Below the pieces are notes generated by a model. The model was given only the letters and a program-made list of their open reading frames with translations, was not told the DNA's origin and made no database searches. Position numbers and translations under genes: made by a program. This document shows positions 7,130-13,244 of a stretch of 13,868 nt of DNA, one piece after another. Numbering within the stretch: the first letter of the stretch is position 1; every line of letters starts with the position of its first letter. Source of the stretch: Bacteroidales bacterium UBA1714 (GTDB lineage: Bacteria > Bacteroidota > Bacteroidia > Bacteroidales > Paludibacteraceae); the NCBI GenBank assembly GCA_002317295.1, contig DCIY01000027.1:1-13868 (forward strand). Reading direction: 5' to 3'.

Positions 7130-7296
7130 TAAGCGCAGGAACTTCGTTATTTCATCTAAAACTTGCAAAACTGACGAATCCACCGAATGACTTGCGACTG
7201 TGCTCACATAATAGCATATGTGGGCAAGGGTCGTGTAGTTTCGGTGGTGGCTTGCAAGTGCCCTGATGAAGGCTACACGGCCTGCGCCTTTTTTTT
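7130..7296 (+). ncRNA. Candidate rod-shaped structured RNA ending in a U8 tract
   Basis: The gap between hsdR and the next gene folds into one nested rod. Helices: 7133-7139 with 7281-7287 (7 bp), 7151-7156 with 7265-7270 (6 bp), 7161-7168 with 7252-7259 (8 bp), 7180-7187 with 7240-7247 (8 bp), 7191-7195 with 7224-7228 (5 bp) and 7203-7210 with 7217-7224 (8 pairs, one G-U, hexaloop; base 7224 is shared with the previous helix). Internal loops of 3-11 nt separate them. The closing helix is followed after one C by eight T (7289-7296), as in an intrinsic terminator. Length and end-to-end pairing recall 6S-type RNAs or a large leader, but no family signature was recognised. The ends are inferred from the closing helix and T run. 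Confidence 0.55.
7281..7296 (+). terminator. Intrinsic terminator formed by the 3' end of the rod RNA
   Basis: The 3' strand of the closing helix (7281-7287, gcgcagg pairing at 7133-7139) runs into eight T. A competing local hairpin, aggc (7270-7273) with gcct (7280-7283), would use the same bases and could act as an alternative fold. The next start codon (7302) begins 5 nt later, so termination here would stop readthrough from hsdR into that gene. Confidence 0.5.
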
Positions 7297-7301
7297 ATTA
7301 T

Positions 7302-8750
7302 ATGGATAAGAAAAAAACTCAATTACTAACCCGTTTGGAATTATTGCGTGATAGAGTCGTCCAAAATCTACCGGTGGATGATTATGGAATGCCTATATTT
7401 CCATCTGATAATTTGGCGGAGCGTATATATAAGTACCAGACAATTTTCCATATCCATCGTGTAAATCTAAATTTACGTTCTCGAATAGAAATATCCAAAA
7501 ATAAAATTGTATTAGACCAAGATTATGATGTCAAGTATGATTATTGGACATCTCCCAGTACATGGGGTATGCCGTATCAAAATTATCAATATTTTGTAAA
7601 GTGGGCTCCCGTGGAAGATGGATATGATTCAACTGACGCCAATACTATAACAGGTTATCTACCTTCTGCACCAAAGGAACAACAATTTGATGACTCTACA
7701 GCACGTCAAACTCTCCGAGATGCGTTAACGATAATGACAGGGCCATATTTCAATGAAACCACATTAGAGATAGCTATTCACAATGCCTTGAAAGAGATGT
7801 TTGAATTACTAAAAGAGTACCAAGATCTACTGCACGGCAAGCGTACTGATGAACAGTACTATAATTTAACGAAGACACTATTATTCAAATATCGTCAGGG
7901 GAATATAGCAGAAATAAAAAGCAATTACGACCAAGAAAAAGAATTATTGGAAGAACTATCTGTGGAGTGGATAGAGGAAAGATTGATGGATGCGTTGACA
8001 GAACTGTATCATTCTAAATTTATGCAAAAAATCATTGTTAATACTCCACTCAAAACGGCTTCAAAAACAAAGATATTATATTCTCTACAAGATATAGATA
8101 AGGATCACTTGCATCGTTTCTATAAGGCATTATCAACGATTAGTAAGTTTTCTAAAGGAGTCTTTGATTTTTCGCAACACTATTGTGCAATAGGTAAATT
8201 GATATGTCGTCATCAGAATCCATTTCATAATCAAGAATATTTGTCATTAATCCATTTCTGCACGTTCGTTGAAATGATTAATATGGACCTTATACCTCTG
8301 CTTGAAAATCAAACTTGTCGCCCAAATTTAAAAATAAAGGAATCTATCCATAAACCTGATTCTTGCTATATGACCTTCCGACTATATGGAACAACCACTA
8401 CGGGACATATAGAGCTGCTTCGCAGAAAAATGATAGAATTTAAGTGGATAGCTCCGGAAACACAACCGGATGATTTTCAAAAGCTATTTAGTGGTAACTC
8501 TTGTGTCTGCAAAATCACATGGACCGGAGGGGGTAAGGGGAATCTGCTGGAATTATTTAAACTTATGAAGGAGAAAGAACTGATTACTATTCCTGGAGGA
8601 CATGGATTGGCTACGGTTTTGGAAAATCATTTTGTGGATTCCAAGGGATTCTATCTTACGGGACTAAATAAAGGCAGTGTATCGAATAAAATCCTTCCTA
8701 ATATCTATAAACTGATTGAACTAATGGAAATATCTCCTAATACTGATTAA
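7302..8750 (+). CDS. Unknown protein, 482 aa
   Basis: I do not recognise this protein. From ATG 7302 it is 482 aa; an in-frame ATG at 7266 would add 12 residues but lies inside the structured RNA, and MDKKKTQLL is the more natural start. It has no signal peptide or membrane segment. It is mostly helical, with a charged helical stretch at about 155-235 (EMFELLKEYQDLL, DQEKELLEELSVEWIEERL). The last 110 residues (from about FKWIAPETQPDDF, with ITWTGGGKGNLLELFKLM and then GFYLTGLNKGSVSN) recall from memory an uncharacterised C-terminal module of Bacteroidota mobile-element proteins, possibly winged-helix or RteC-like; this is weak. The gene is visibly more AT-rich than hsdR, which suggests separate acquisition. 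Its place beside a type I system suggests a defence or regulatory accessory role, which is inference. Confidence 0.8.
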   Translation: MDKKKTQLLTRLELLRDRVVQNLPVDDYGMPIFPSDNLAERIYKYQTIFHIHRVNLNLRSRIEISKNKIVLDQDYDVKYDYWTSPSTWGMPYQNYQYFVKWAPVEDGYDSTDANTITGYLPSAPKEQQFDDSTARQTLRDALTIMTGPYFNETTLEIAIHNALKEMFELLKEYQDLLHGKRTDEQYYNLTKTLLFKYRQGNIAEIKSNYDQEKELLEELSVEWIEERLMDALTELYHSKFMQKIIVNTPLKTASKTKILYSLQDIDKDHLHRFYKALSTISKFSKGVFDFSQHYCAIGKLICRHQNPFHNQEYLSLIHFCTFVEMINMDLIPLLENQTCRPNLKIKESIHKPDSCYMTFRLYGTTTTGHIELLRRKMIEFKWIAPETQPDDFQKLFSGNSCVCKITWTGGGKGNLLELFKLMKEKELITIPGGHGLATVLENHFVDSKGFYLTGLNKGSVSNKILPNIYKLIELMEISPNTD

Positions 8751-8770
8751 CCGGTTTTTATCGGTCAATT

Positions 8771-8941
8771 CTTCGGTAGCCGATTAAAAAAAATAACATT
8801 TTTATTCATTTAATCGAAATTCTTTGATATACAGAGAGTTTCGATTTTCTTTTTGTGCATATTGGACATCTTTTGTACCTAACCATAATTAGATTCGAAA
8901 ACATTACCGAAATTCTTACCGAATAAACTGGCACCTACCGG
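8771..8941. promoter_or_regulatory. Possible operator repeats (ttaccgaa-like)
   Basis: ttaccgaa occurs at 8904-8911 and 8916-8923 (12-bp spacing). A related cctaccgg lies at 8934-8941 and the inverted form cttcggtag at 8771-8779, across the terminator. Regularly spaced copies upstream of a new transcription unit could be a repressor or activator site. The evidence is only the repetition. Confidence 0.3.
8812..8854 (+). terminator. Strong intrinsic terminator after the 482-aa gene
   Basis: Positions 8812-8825 pair with 8833-8846 without interruption (14 pairs, two G-U) around the 7-nt loop gatatac, followed by ttcttttt at 8847-8854. It starts 61 nt after the stop at 8750 and should end that transcript, separating it from the downstream sigma-factor region. 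Confidence 0.85.
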
Positions 8942-9009
8942 CGAATTATGTAGGCCGAACAGTTGAAATCACGTTGATTCGACTTTTGAAATCGGCTAAG
9001 TAATTCGCC
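8940..9009 (+). promoter_or_regulatory. Structured leader closing directly on the start of the 103-aa gene
   Basis: ggcgaatta (8940-8948) is the exact reverse complement of taattcgcc (9001-9009), which ends 2 nt before the ATG at 9012. A second helix inside pairs gccga (8954-8958) with tcggc (8992-8996). The loop contains ttgaaatc twice (8963-8970 and 8986-8993). The outer helix would hide the ribosome entry region, so translational control is possible. As DNA it could also be a protein-binding palindrome or an element boundary. Confidence 0.45.
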
Positions 9010-9011
9010 CT

Positions 9012-9323
9012 ATGGCAAAAGGAAAAAGTATTTCAGTGCACGGCGTGACGCCGGCGGAGGCATCGATCATGGATGCTATTGATTCTATCGTAGGCAGTCT
9101 CAAAAAGGAGGAGACTGTTAAGATAGACTTTGATTTTCTACGCGATTATACCATCGCTCAGTTACAAAAATTTTTTATGTTGGCAGGGGAACGTGCCTAC
9201 ACGGCGCTTGCGTGCCAATGCGTAGGTGCGTCCCGTTATGTCTATCGCGACAGGAAGATAGCCATGCTGCGATATAAAAAAATGCATGATGGGGGAAATC
9301 TCCCACAACAAATGAGTCGGTAA
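9012..9323 (+). CDS. Unknown protein, 103 aa
   Basis: I do not recognise this small basic protein. It begins MAKGKSISVHGVTPAEASIM, then has a helix-rich middle (MDAIDSIVGSLKKEE, LRDYTIAQLQKFFMLAGERAYTAL) and ends in a basic segment (YRDRKIAMLRYKKM). It has no membrane segment, signal peptide or metal-binding motif. The start follows a structured leader, and the reading frame is clean with no better ORF on either strand. It precedes the sigma-factor gene by 114 nt, and the 20-nt repeated element begins 4 nt after its stop. It may therefore be in a separate transcript from the sigma operon. Its position as first gene of the region would suit a small DNA-binding or regulatory protein, but nothing in the sequence proves this. 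Confidence 0.65.
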   Translation: MAKGKSISVHGVTPAEASIMDAIDSIVGSLKKEETVKIDFDFLRDYTIAQLQKFFMLAGERAYTALACQCVGASRYVYRDRKIAMLRYKKMHDGGNLPQQMSR

Positions 9324-9327
9324 TGCG

Positions 9328-9347
9328 GCTACTATAAGTGTAAGGGG
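9328..9347 (+). promoter_or_regulatory. 20-nt shared element, copy 1 (candidate promoter)
   Basis: gctactataagtgtaagggg is identical to positions 13463-13482. It contains TATAAG (9333-9338), one base from a TATAAT -10 box, but no -35 box at normal spacing and no Bacteroides TTTG/TAnnTTTG pattern. It ends 90 nt before the sigma-factor start. The second copy ends 82 nt before the last gene, so both head transcription units. Confidence 0.5.
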
Positions 9348-9395
9348 GCGGCTAGCCGCCCGCAAAGGCGGCTACGACACGCAGCCGTTGGCTGC
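9346..9395 (+). promoter_or_regulatory. Palindrome and hairpin in the sigma-factor leader
   Basis: Positions 9346-9361 form a perfect 16-bp palindrome centred on gctagc. A 6-bp hairpin follows (9381-9386 with 9390-9395, 3-nt loop). This GC-rich structure lies between the 20-nt element and the sigma gene. It could be an operator, an attenuator or REP-like repeat DNA; no T run follows either structure. Confidence 0.5.
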
Positions 9396-9437
9396 TACGA
9401 CAACGACAACGAAAACTATTAATAATAAAAATAAATT

Positions 9438-10085
9438 ATGAAAAGGACAAATTCAAAAGATGCAATGAATGCACAAATTAACGCTCTGGTGAGCCAGTAT
9501 TTAACCACTAAAGACAGCAAGGTCCTTGGACAAATTACGCAATGCTGTGAATCGTTTATCGCCAAGAAGGCTTGGAGAAAGCAACCAGACGGTGCGTTGG
9601 ACGTACAGGACCTGATCCAAGAAGGACAGGAAGTGTTGCTGCTGCTGATAGACAGTTATAATCCCGCCGACGGTCAGGATTTTTTGGAGTACATCAGTAT
9701 CCCTATCCAGCGACGATTAAGCCAAGTGATGAACGATCAGGGTAGCACTGTGTCTCGCCCTTTGTACTCCAGGGAAGATATTTATATCAATTCGCTGGAT
9801 GAGGATGATGAAGAGGAGGATGAGGATAAGCTGCCTCGTTATGAAAGTCATGAGGAATTGTTGGTTGAGCAACCCGATTTGGAACCTGATGAAAGATTTC
9901 TAAAATTGCAGGAAGCGATGCAGGTGTTGAATCCCGACGAGTTGGGTATCATTCGCATGGTGATTAGGCCCAATAATTACGAAGACGAAGAGATTGCTCA
10001 ACAGATGGGTCTAAAAGTATCCTATGTGCGCAGGGTGCGTCATTCGGCCACTCGCAAAATGTATGTGTATGTTCATCAAAAATAA
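9438..10085 (+). CDS. Sigma-70-family-like RNA polymerase sigma factor
   Basis: Sigma factors direct RNA polymerase to promoters. The 215-aa protein has a region-2-like helical part at about 50-100, including DVQDLIQEGQEVLLLLIDSY and then FLEYISIPIQRRLSQVMND, and a region-4-like helix-turn-helix at about 164-210 (LNPDELGIIRMV, DEEIAQQMGLKVSYVRRVRHSATRKM). The linker holds a run of aspartate and glutamate at about 121-131, unusual for such a short factor. Length is near that of ECF factors, but the layout is closer to a minimal primary-type factor, with a VSRPLYSRED stretch after region 2. It is followed closely by the DUF3127 gene, the 120-aa gene and the primase-helicase, so it probably belongs to an element-specific operon. 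It may read the 20-nt element found before it and before the last gene. Target and timing are unknown. Confidence 0.83.
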   Translation: MKRTNSKDAMNAQINALVSQYLTTKDSKVLGQITQCCESFIAKKAWRKQPDGALDVQDLIQEGQEVLLLLIDSYNPADGQDFLEYISIPIQRRLSQVMNDQGSTVSRPLYSREDIYINSLDEDDEEEDEDKLPRYESHEELLVEQPDLEPDERFLKLQEAMQVLNPDELGIIRMVIRPNNYEDEEIAQQMGLKVSYVRRVRHSATRKMYVYVHQK

Positions 10086-10092
10086 TCAGGAA

Positions 10093-10362
10093 ATGGAATT
10101 GAAAGGACAAATTACGGAGGTAGGTGCTGTAGAGCACCTGACCTCCAAGAACGGACAAGCTTTTGTTCGCCGTCAAATCATCGTGACTACCGTGGAGCAA
10201 TATCCGCAGTCAGGAGTTTTCTCGCTCTCTGGCGATAGTGCCGAATCCTTTTCGTGTCAGGTAGGGCAAATCGTCACCGTACACTTTAATCTGCACACCT
10301 TCACATCGCAAGACGGCAGTAAAACGTTTAACAAACTCGACGCATGGCGTTTAGACTACTAA
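10093..10362 (+). CDS. DUF3127-family protein, OB-fold-like, 89 aa
   Basis: The protein starts MELKGQITEVGAVEHLTSKNG, continues with an RRQIIVTTVEQYPQ strand and ends with a strand-rich segment (VGQIVTVHFNLHTFTS, FNKLDAWRLDY). This order and length match the small Bacteroidota DUF3127 family, which I recall as related to single-strand-binding OB folds. ATG 10093 was chosen because the family begins MEL-G-I; a longer in-frame start at 10024 would overlap the sigma gene by 62 nt. It lies 7 nt after the sigma stop and 10 nt before the next gene. Beside a primase-helicase, a role in binding single-stranded DNA during element replication is a reasonable inference, not shown here. Confidence 0.83.
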   Translation: MELKGQITEVGAVEHLTSKNGQAFVRRQIIVTTVEQYPQSGVFSLSGDSAESFSCQVGQIVTVHFNLHTFTSQDGSKTFNKLDAWRLDY

Positions 10363-10372
10363 GTAAATTATT

Positions 10373-10735
10373 ATGAAGAATCCCAAACTTCCTGTAGATA
10401 AGGCTGTACGAGCCAGTATCTATTACCACATTAACGAGGATGGTACCATCTCTCAAGTCATTAATCACATTTTGCCGACGGGTCTCAAGAAACAGATACC
10501 CATCTTTGCTACCCAACACAGTAAGGTGCTTGCCACGGAGAAAGGACTGCAAGCGCAGTTTCATTTTGACCGGCAGAACCTGACCATCGATGAGATCGTC
10601 GAGGCGATGTATTCCGAATCGGATGACATCATGGGCTGGCTCCAAACCGAAGCCTCTAACGCTTTGACCAAGGCGGAAGAAACCTTCGCCAAGCAACAAC
10701 GTAATCAGACCCGAAAGGAGGTACGGTTAGGATGA
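10373..10735 (+). CDS. Unknown protein, 120 aa, primase-operon member
   Basis: I do not recognise this protein. The N-terminal half is strand-rich (ASIYYHINEDGTISQVINHIL), the middle has a VLATEKGLQAQFHFDRQNLTIDEIVEAMYSE-type region and the C-terminus is a charged helix (SNALTKAEETFAKQQRNQTRKE). No membrane segment or catalytic motif is apparent. It starts 10 nt after the DUF3127 stop and overlaps the primase-helicase start by 4 nt (ATGA, 10732-10735), so it is very likely cotranslated with that enzyme. Its last codons contain a full Shine-Dalgarno sequence used by the next gene. A replication accessory role is inferred from position only. Confidence 0.72.
   Translation: MKNPKLPVDKAVRASIYYHINEDGTISQVINHILPTGLKKQIPIFATQHSKVLATEKGLQAQFHFDRQNLTIDEIVEAMYSESDDIMGWLQTEASNALTKAEETFAKQQRNQTRKEVRLG
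10714..10722 (+). promoter_or_regulatory. Full-length Shine-Dalgarno sequence before the primase-helicase
   Basis: aaaggaggt at 10714-10722 can pair along its whole length with the 3' end of 16S rRNA and ends 9 nt before the ATG at 10732. Bacteroidota genes usually lack strong sites like this. It supports 10732 as the true start despite overlap with the previous gene. Confidence 0.6.
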
Positions 10736-13200
10736 TACCACGTTTTTGTATACAAAACCGCATCACGGACAGGGAGGCTACTCCCTGCACCGTGGCGCAA
10801 TTGCTCGAGGTGATGTCCTCCGAGCATGTGCAGACTATCTGCGATGAGATAAAACTGCTTCAAACCTCCTCCGGCTCCCCCCGTAGGGGAGAGGTGGAGA
10901 CACCAAGCGACGATATCAAAGAAGAAATGGCGCGTCTCAAGCGCCAGTTACCCGTGATTACGCCTCACGCCAGGGCGTTTAAGGACAACATCCGCAAGAA
11001 TGCCAACGCCATAGAGAGCGGGTTGGTGATGCTGGATGTGGACCATGTGGAGCATCCGAGTATGGAGACGCTCGCTCTGACACCGGAGGTGTGTCAAGCC
11101 AACCGCATCTACTATGTCGGCATTACGCCCAGTGGGCATGGACTAAGGGTGATAGGCGAAAGGCTAAAGGCTAAAGGCGAAGGGATGGAGAGTATCGCTG
11201 AGGCGCAGGAGAGACTGGCGCGGCTGTGTAGGGTGGTCGAGTACGATGCACAGACTAAGGACCTCGCTCGCGCATCGTTCCTCGTTCCACGAAGCTATGT
11301 GCTCTACATGGATGAAGAGGGGCTAAGTACTGAACCTTCGCCCGAAGTGAACGAGGAGGTGAATATAGACCGCTGCGCTCATCTAGAAGCGCTAGAGGGT
11401 GGAAGCGACCCGAAGGGGCGCGCTATAGCGCCGGGTCGCAAAGGCGAAACGGCGATGGGGCGAGAGGGCGAAACGGCCGGACAGAGTCCTATAGGGCGAG
11501 AAGGCGAAACGGCCGGACAGAGTCCTATAGGGCGAGAGGGCGAAAGGACTTACCAGGGTCTCCCATACTCCGACATCATCTCGCAGTTGGTGATGCTGCT
11601 GGGAGGGGAGCCGGAGGTGGGGGCGAGAAATACCTTCTACTTTACTCTTGTCATGTATTCCCGCTACATCTGCGACTTCCAGTCGGATATCCTGTTGGCA
11701 GTCCTTCCGGACTTTGGACTGAGCGAGGCGGAGCGGCGTGGGGTGATTAACTCTGCCGTCAATCGTCCCCGCAAGGCTACGGTGCCGGATATGGTCACGA
11801 GAGCCATAGCGATGGCTCAGGCGGTGGCCCCCTCCGACTCCCCCTGTAGGGGAGAGGTGAGTGAGTGGGTGGTGGATCAGGAGGCGTTGCCGATGCCGAA
11901 ACTACCCAAGGTCCTTTCACTTATTTGCAAACGATTGCCTGAGGAATTTCGTCCTGCCATGGTGATTGCAGCTTTGCCGGTGCTGGGTACCTTGGCGACG
12001 AGAGTGCGGTTTCGTTACCTGGATCATCAGGAGCACTCGTTCTCGTTCATGTCCTGCATCACCGCTCCGGCGGCCACCGGTAAGTCGTTCATTCGTCGGC
12101 CCATCAACCTGCTATTGACTCCCATTGACGAGCAGGACGAGATAGAGCGCGAGAAAGAGCAAGAGTACAAGGAGAAGTTGCGCGTGGCTAAAAATGCCAA
12201 AGTGCAACCCGAGAACCCAAGGGCGTGTCCGCGAAACAACGGTATCAACATCTCTATCGCCAAACTGCTGCAACTATTGTCCTACTCCGAAGGCAAGCAC
12301 CTGATTGGGATAGGGGAGGAGATAGATACCCTGGTTAAGAGTGAGCGTGCCGGTGTGTGGAGCCAAAAGAGCGATATCTACCGCTTGGGGTTTGATAACG
12401 CCAAGTATGGGCAAAATTATATGTCGGATAACTCGTTTAGCGCCAATGTACCCGTGTACTATAACCTCCTTCTGACAGGCACTCCGGGAGGCATGTATCG
12501 GTTCTTTAAGGATGTAGAAGATGGCTTGGTCACGCGCTTTGCGTTTGCCCAATTGCCGGATATGTTCGGAACCGATATACCGGATTTTCAGCCGTACACC
12601 CAATCAGAAGAAAACGAGATTATCCGCATTGCCCGCACATTGGATATGGCCAGTGGCACCATCTACTGCTCTGCGGTGGATGAGGCGATCAGCCAATGGT
12701 TACAAGACAAGAAACAGGCCGCTATTGCAGCCGATTCGCGTGCCATCGATACGATTCGTAAGCGTGCTGCCGTCATGGGCTTCCGCGCCGGGTATTTGGC
12801 CGCTTTGCTTAACGGGAGCGCAAAGAAGAATGCAGAATGCAAAATGCACGGCCAAAGGCCTAATTCAAAATTATCGGCTAAAAGCGCTACGACAACTTCT
12901 TCTGAGGCGGACGCTGCTGCTTTTGGGTTGTGGGTGGCGGAGTATATATTCCAAAACCAGATGCAACTTTTTGGAGATAAGTTCGAACAGGTGGCCAATG
13001 ATTGGGAGACGCAACAAGGCAGACGGGGAACCGTACGTAATCTATTAATGAAACTACCTACCACATTCACCCGTGCGGACTTAATGTCGCTTCGCGCCAA
13101 AAATGGTCAAACGACGGAAATCAGGTATGTATTATCCCGTTGGATAGAGGCTAATTTGATTGTCAAAAATGCAGATGGCTCGTATTGCAAGATCATGTAG
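10732..13200 (+). CDS. Primase-helicase (BT4734/VirE-N plus DUF3987-type), 822 aa
   Basis: This is a replication protein of the kind annotated virulence-associated protein E in Bacteroidota mobile DNA. Residues about 1-200 resemble the BT4734-like domain, related to archaeo-eukaryotic primases: the acidic pair is Asp102/Asp104 in LDVDH and the SGHGL histidine is His136. Residues about 290-380 resemble a helical primase-helicase linker. From about 390 the DUF3987-type P-loop domain follows: Walker A APAATGKS at 445-452 (Lys451), a Walker B-like GEEIDT around Glu529-Asp532, and a GTPGGMYRFF segment. The C-terminus (about 755-822) looks like a winged helix. Linkers carry several in-frame repeat insertions, listed separately, at about 47-55, 225-271, 368-376 and 700-706. 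Start 10732 has a full Shine-Dalgarno sequence. It could prime or unwind DNA for a plasmid, phage or integrative element. Confidence 0.88.
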   Translation: MIPRFCIQNRITDREATPCTVAQLLEVMSSEHVQTICDEIKLLQTSSGSPRRGEVETPSDDIKEEMARLKRQLPVITPHARAFKDNIRKNANAIESGLVMLDVDHVEHPSMETLALTPEVCQANRIYYVGITPSGHGLRVIGERLKAKGEGMESIAEAQERLARLCRVVEYDAQTKDLARASFLVPRSYVLYMDEEGLSTEPSPEVNEEVNIDRCAHLEALEGGSDPKGRAIAPGRKGETAMGREGETAGQSPIGREGETAGQSPIGREGERTYQGLPYSDIISQLVMLLGGEPEVGARNTFYFTLVMYSRYICDFQSDILLAVLPDFGLSEAERRGVINSAVNRPRKATVPDMVTRAIAMAQAVAPSDSPCRGEVSEWVVDQEALPMPKLPKVLSLICKRLPEEFRPAMVIAALPVLGTLATRVRFRYLDHQEHSFSFMSCITAPAATGKSFIRRPINLLLTPIDEQDEIEREKEQEYKEKLRVAKNAKVQPENPRACPRNNGINISIAKLLQLLSYSEGKHLIGIGEEIDTLVKSERAGVWSQKSDIYRLGFDNAKYGQNYMSDNSFSANVPVYYNLLLTGTPGGMYRFFKDVEDGLVTRFAFAQLPDMFGTDIPDFQPYTQSEENEIIRIARTLDMASGTIYCSAVDEAISQWLQDKKQAAIAADSRAIDTIRKRAAVMGFRAGYLAALLNGSAKKNAECKMHGQRPNSKLSAKSATTTSSEADAAAFGLWVAEYIFQNQMQLFGDKFEQVANDWETQQGRRGTVRNLLMKLPTTFTRADLMSLRAKNGQTTEIRYVLSRWIEANLIVKNADGSYCKIM
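10870..10896 (+). repeat. In-frame palindromic element in primase-helicase gene, copy 1
   Basis: This 27-nt element contains the hairpin ctcccc (10875-10880) and ggggag (10886-10891) and encodes SGSPRRGEV. A second copy at 11833-11859 matches 25 of 27 bases and is read in the same frame. Confidence 0.85.
11405..11439. repeat. Nested palindromes within primase-helicase gene
   Basis: gcgacccg (11405-11412) pairs with cgggtcgc (11432-11439), and the interval contains the perfect 12-bp palindrome gcgctatagcgc (11420-11431). It lies in the low-complexity linker just before the 36-nt tandem repeat, so this part of the gene looks like accumulated repeat DNA. Confidence 0.8.
11458..11545 (+). repeat. 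36-nt tandem repeat in primase-helicase gene
   Basis: Two complete units (11458-11493 and 11494-11529) and a 16-nt partial third (11530-11545) encode GREGETAGQSPI repeated. A shorter related unit lies just upstream (about 11433-11456). The unit is a multiple of three, so changes in copy number would keep the frame and only vary linker length. Confidence 0.9.
11833..11859 (+). repeat. In-frame palindromic element in primase-helicase gene, copy 2
   Basis: Second 27-nt copy, with hairpin arms at 11838-11843 and 11849-11854, encoding SDSPCRGEV. It differs from copy 1 at two bases and is in the same frame and orientation. Confidence 0.85.
12829..12849 (+). repeat. Three 7-nt tandem units (aatgcaN) in primase-helicase gene
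   Basis: aatgcag, aatgcaa and aatgcac follow one another (21 nt, seven codons) and are read as part of KNAECKMH. Next to them is ggccaaaggcc (12851-12861), a small palindrome. The segment falls in an apparent linker between the motor and the C-terminal winged-helix-like part. Confidence 0.75.
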
Positions 13201-13224
13201 CATTGTTGCATTGTTGCATTGTTG
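13201..13224 (+). repeat. Three exact 8-nt repeats directly after the primase-helicase stop
   Basis: cattgttg occurs three times in tandem, starting at the first base after the TAG at 13198-13200. It may be a simple slippage tract or short iterons, since initiator-bound iterons are often found near replication genes. Three copies are too few to decide. Confidence 0.8.
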
Positions 13225-13244
13225 CACATAAAATAACAGGATAT

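Noticed and set aside
6959..7207. 82-codon minus-strand frame over the hsdR end and the structured RNA
   Set aside because: It overlaps hsdR and the RNA helices and has no motif. The base pairing explains the region better.
7161..7259. Small mobile element (MITE) with 8-bp terminal inverted repeats
   Set aside because: No target-site duplication flanks the arms, and the arms are only one of six nested helices that end in a T run, which fits RNA better.
7107..7301. Retron non-coding RNA
   Set aside because: Retrons need a reverse transcriptase next to them. The adjacent 482-aa protein has no YxDD motif or reverse transcriptase pattern.
11458..11545. CRISPR array
   Set aside because: The 36-nt units are directly adjacent with no spacers and are translated in frame; no cas gene is present.
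12521..13048. 175-codon plus-strand frame inside the primase-helicase gene
   Set aside because: It overlaps the well-supported 822-aa gene in another frame and shows no domain.
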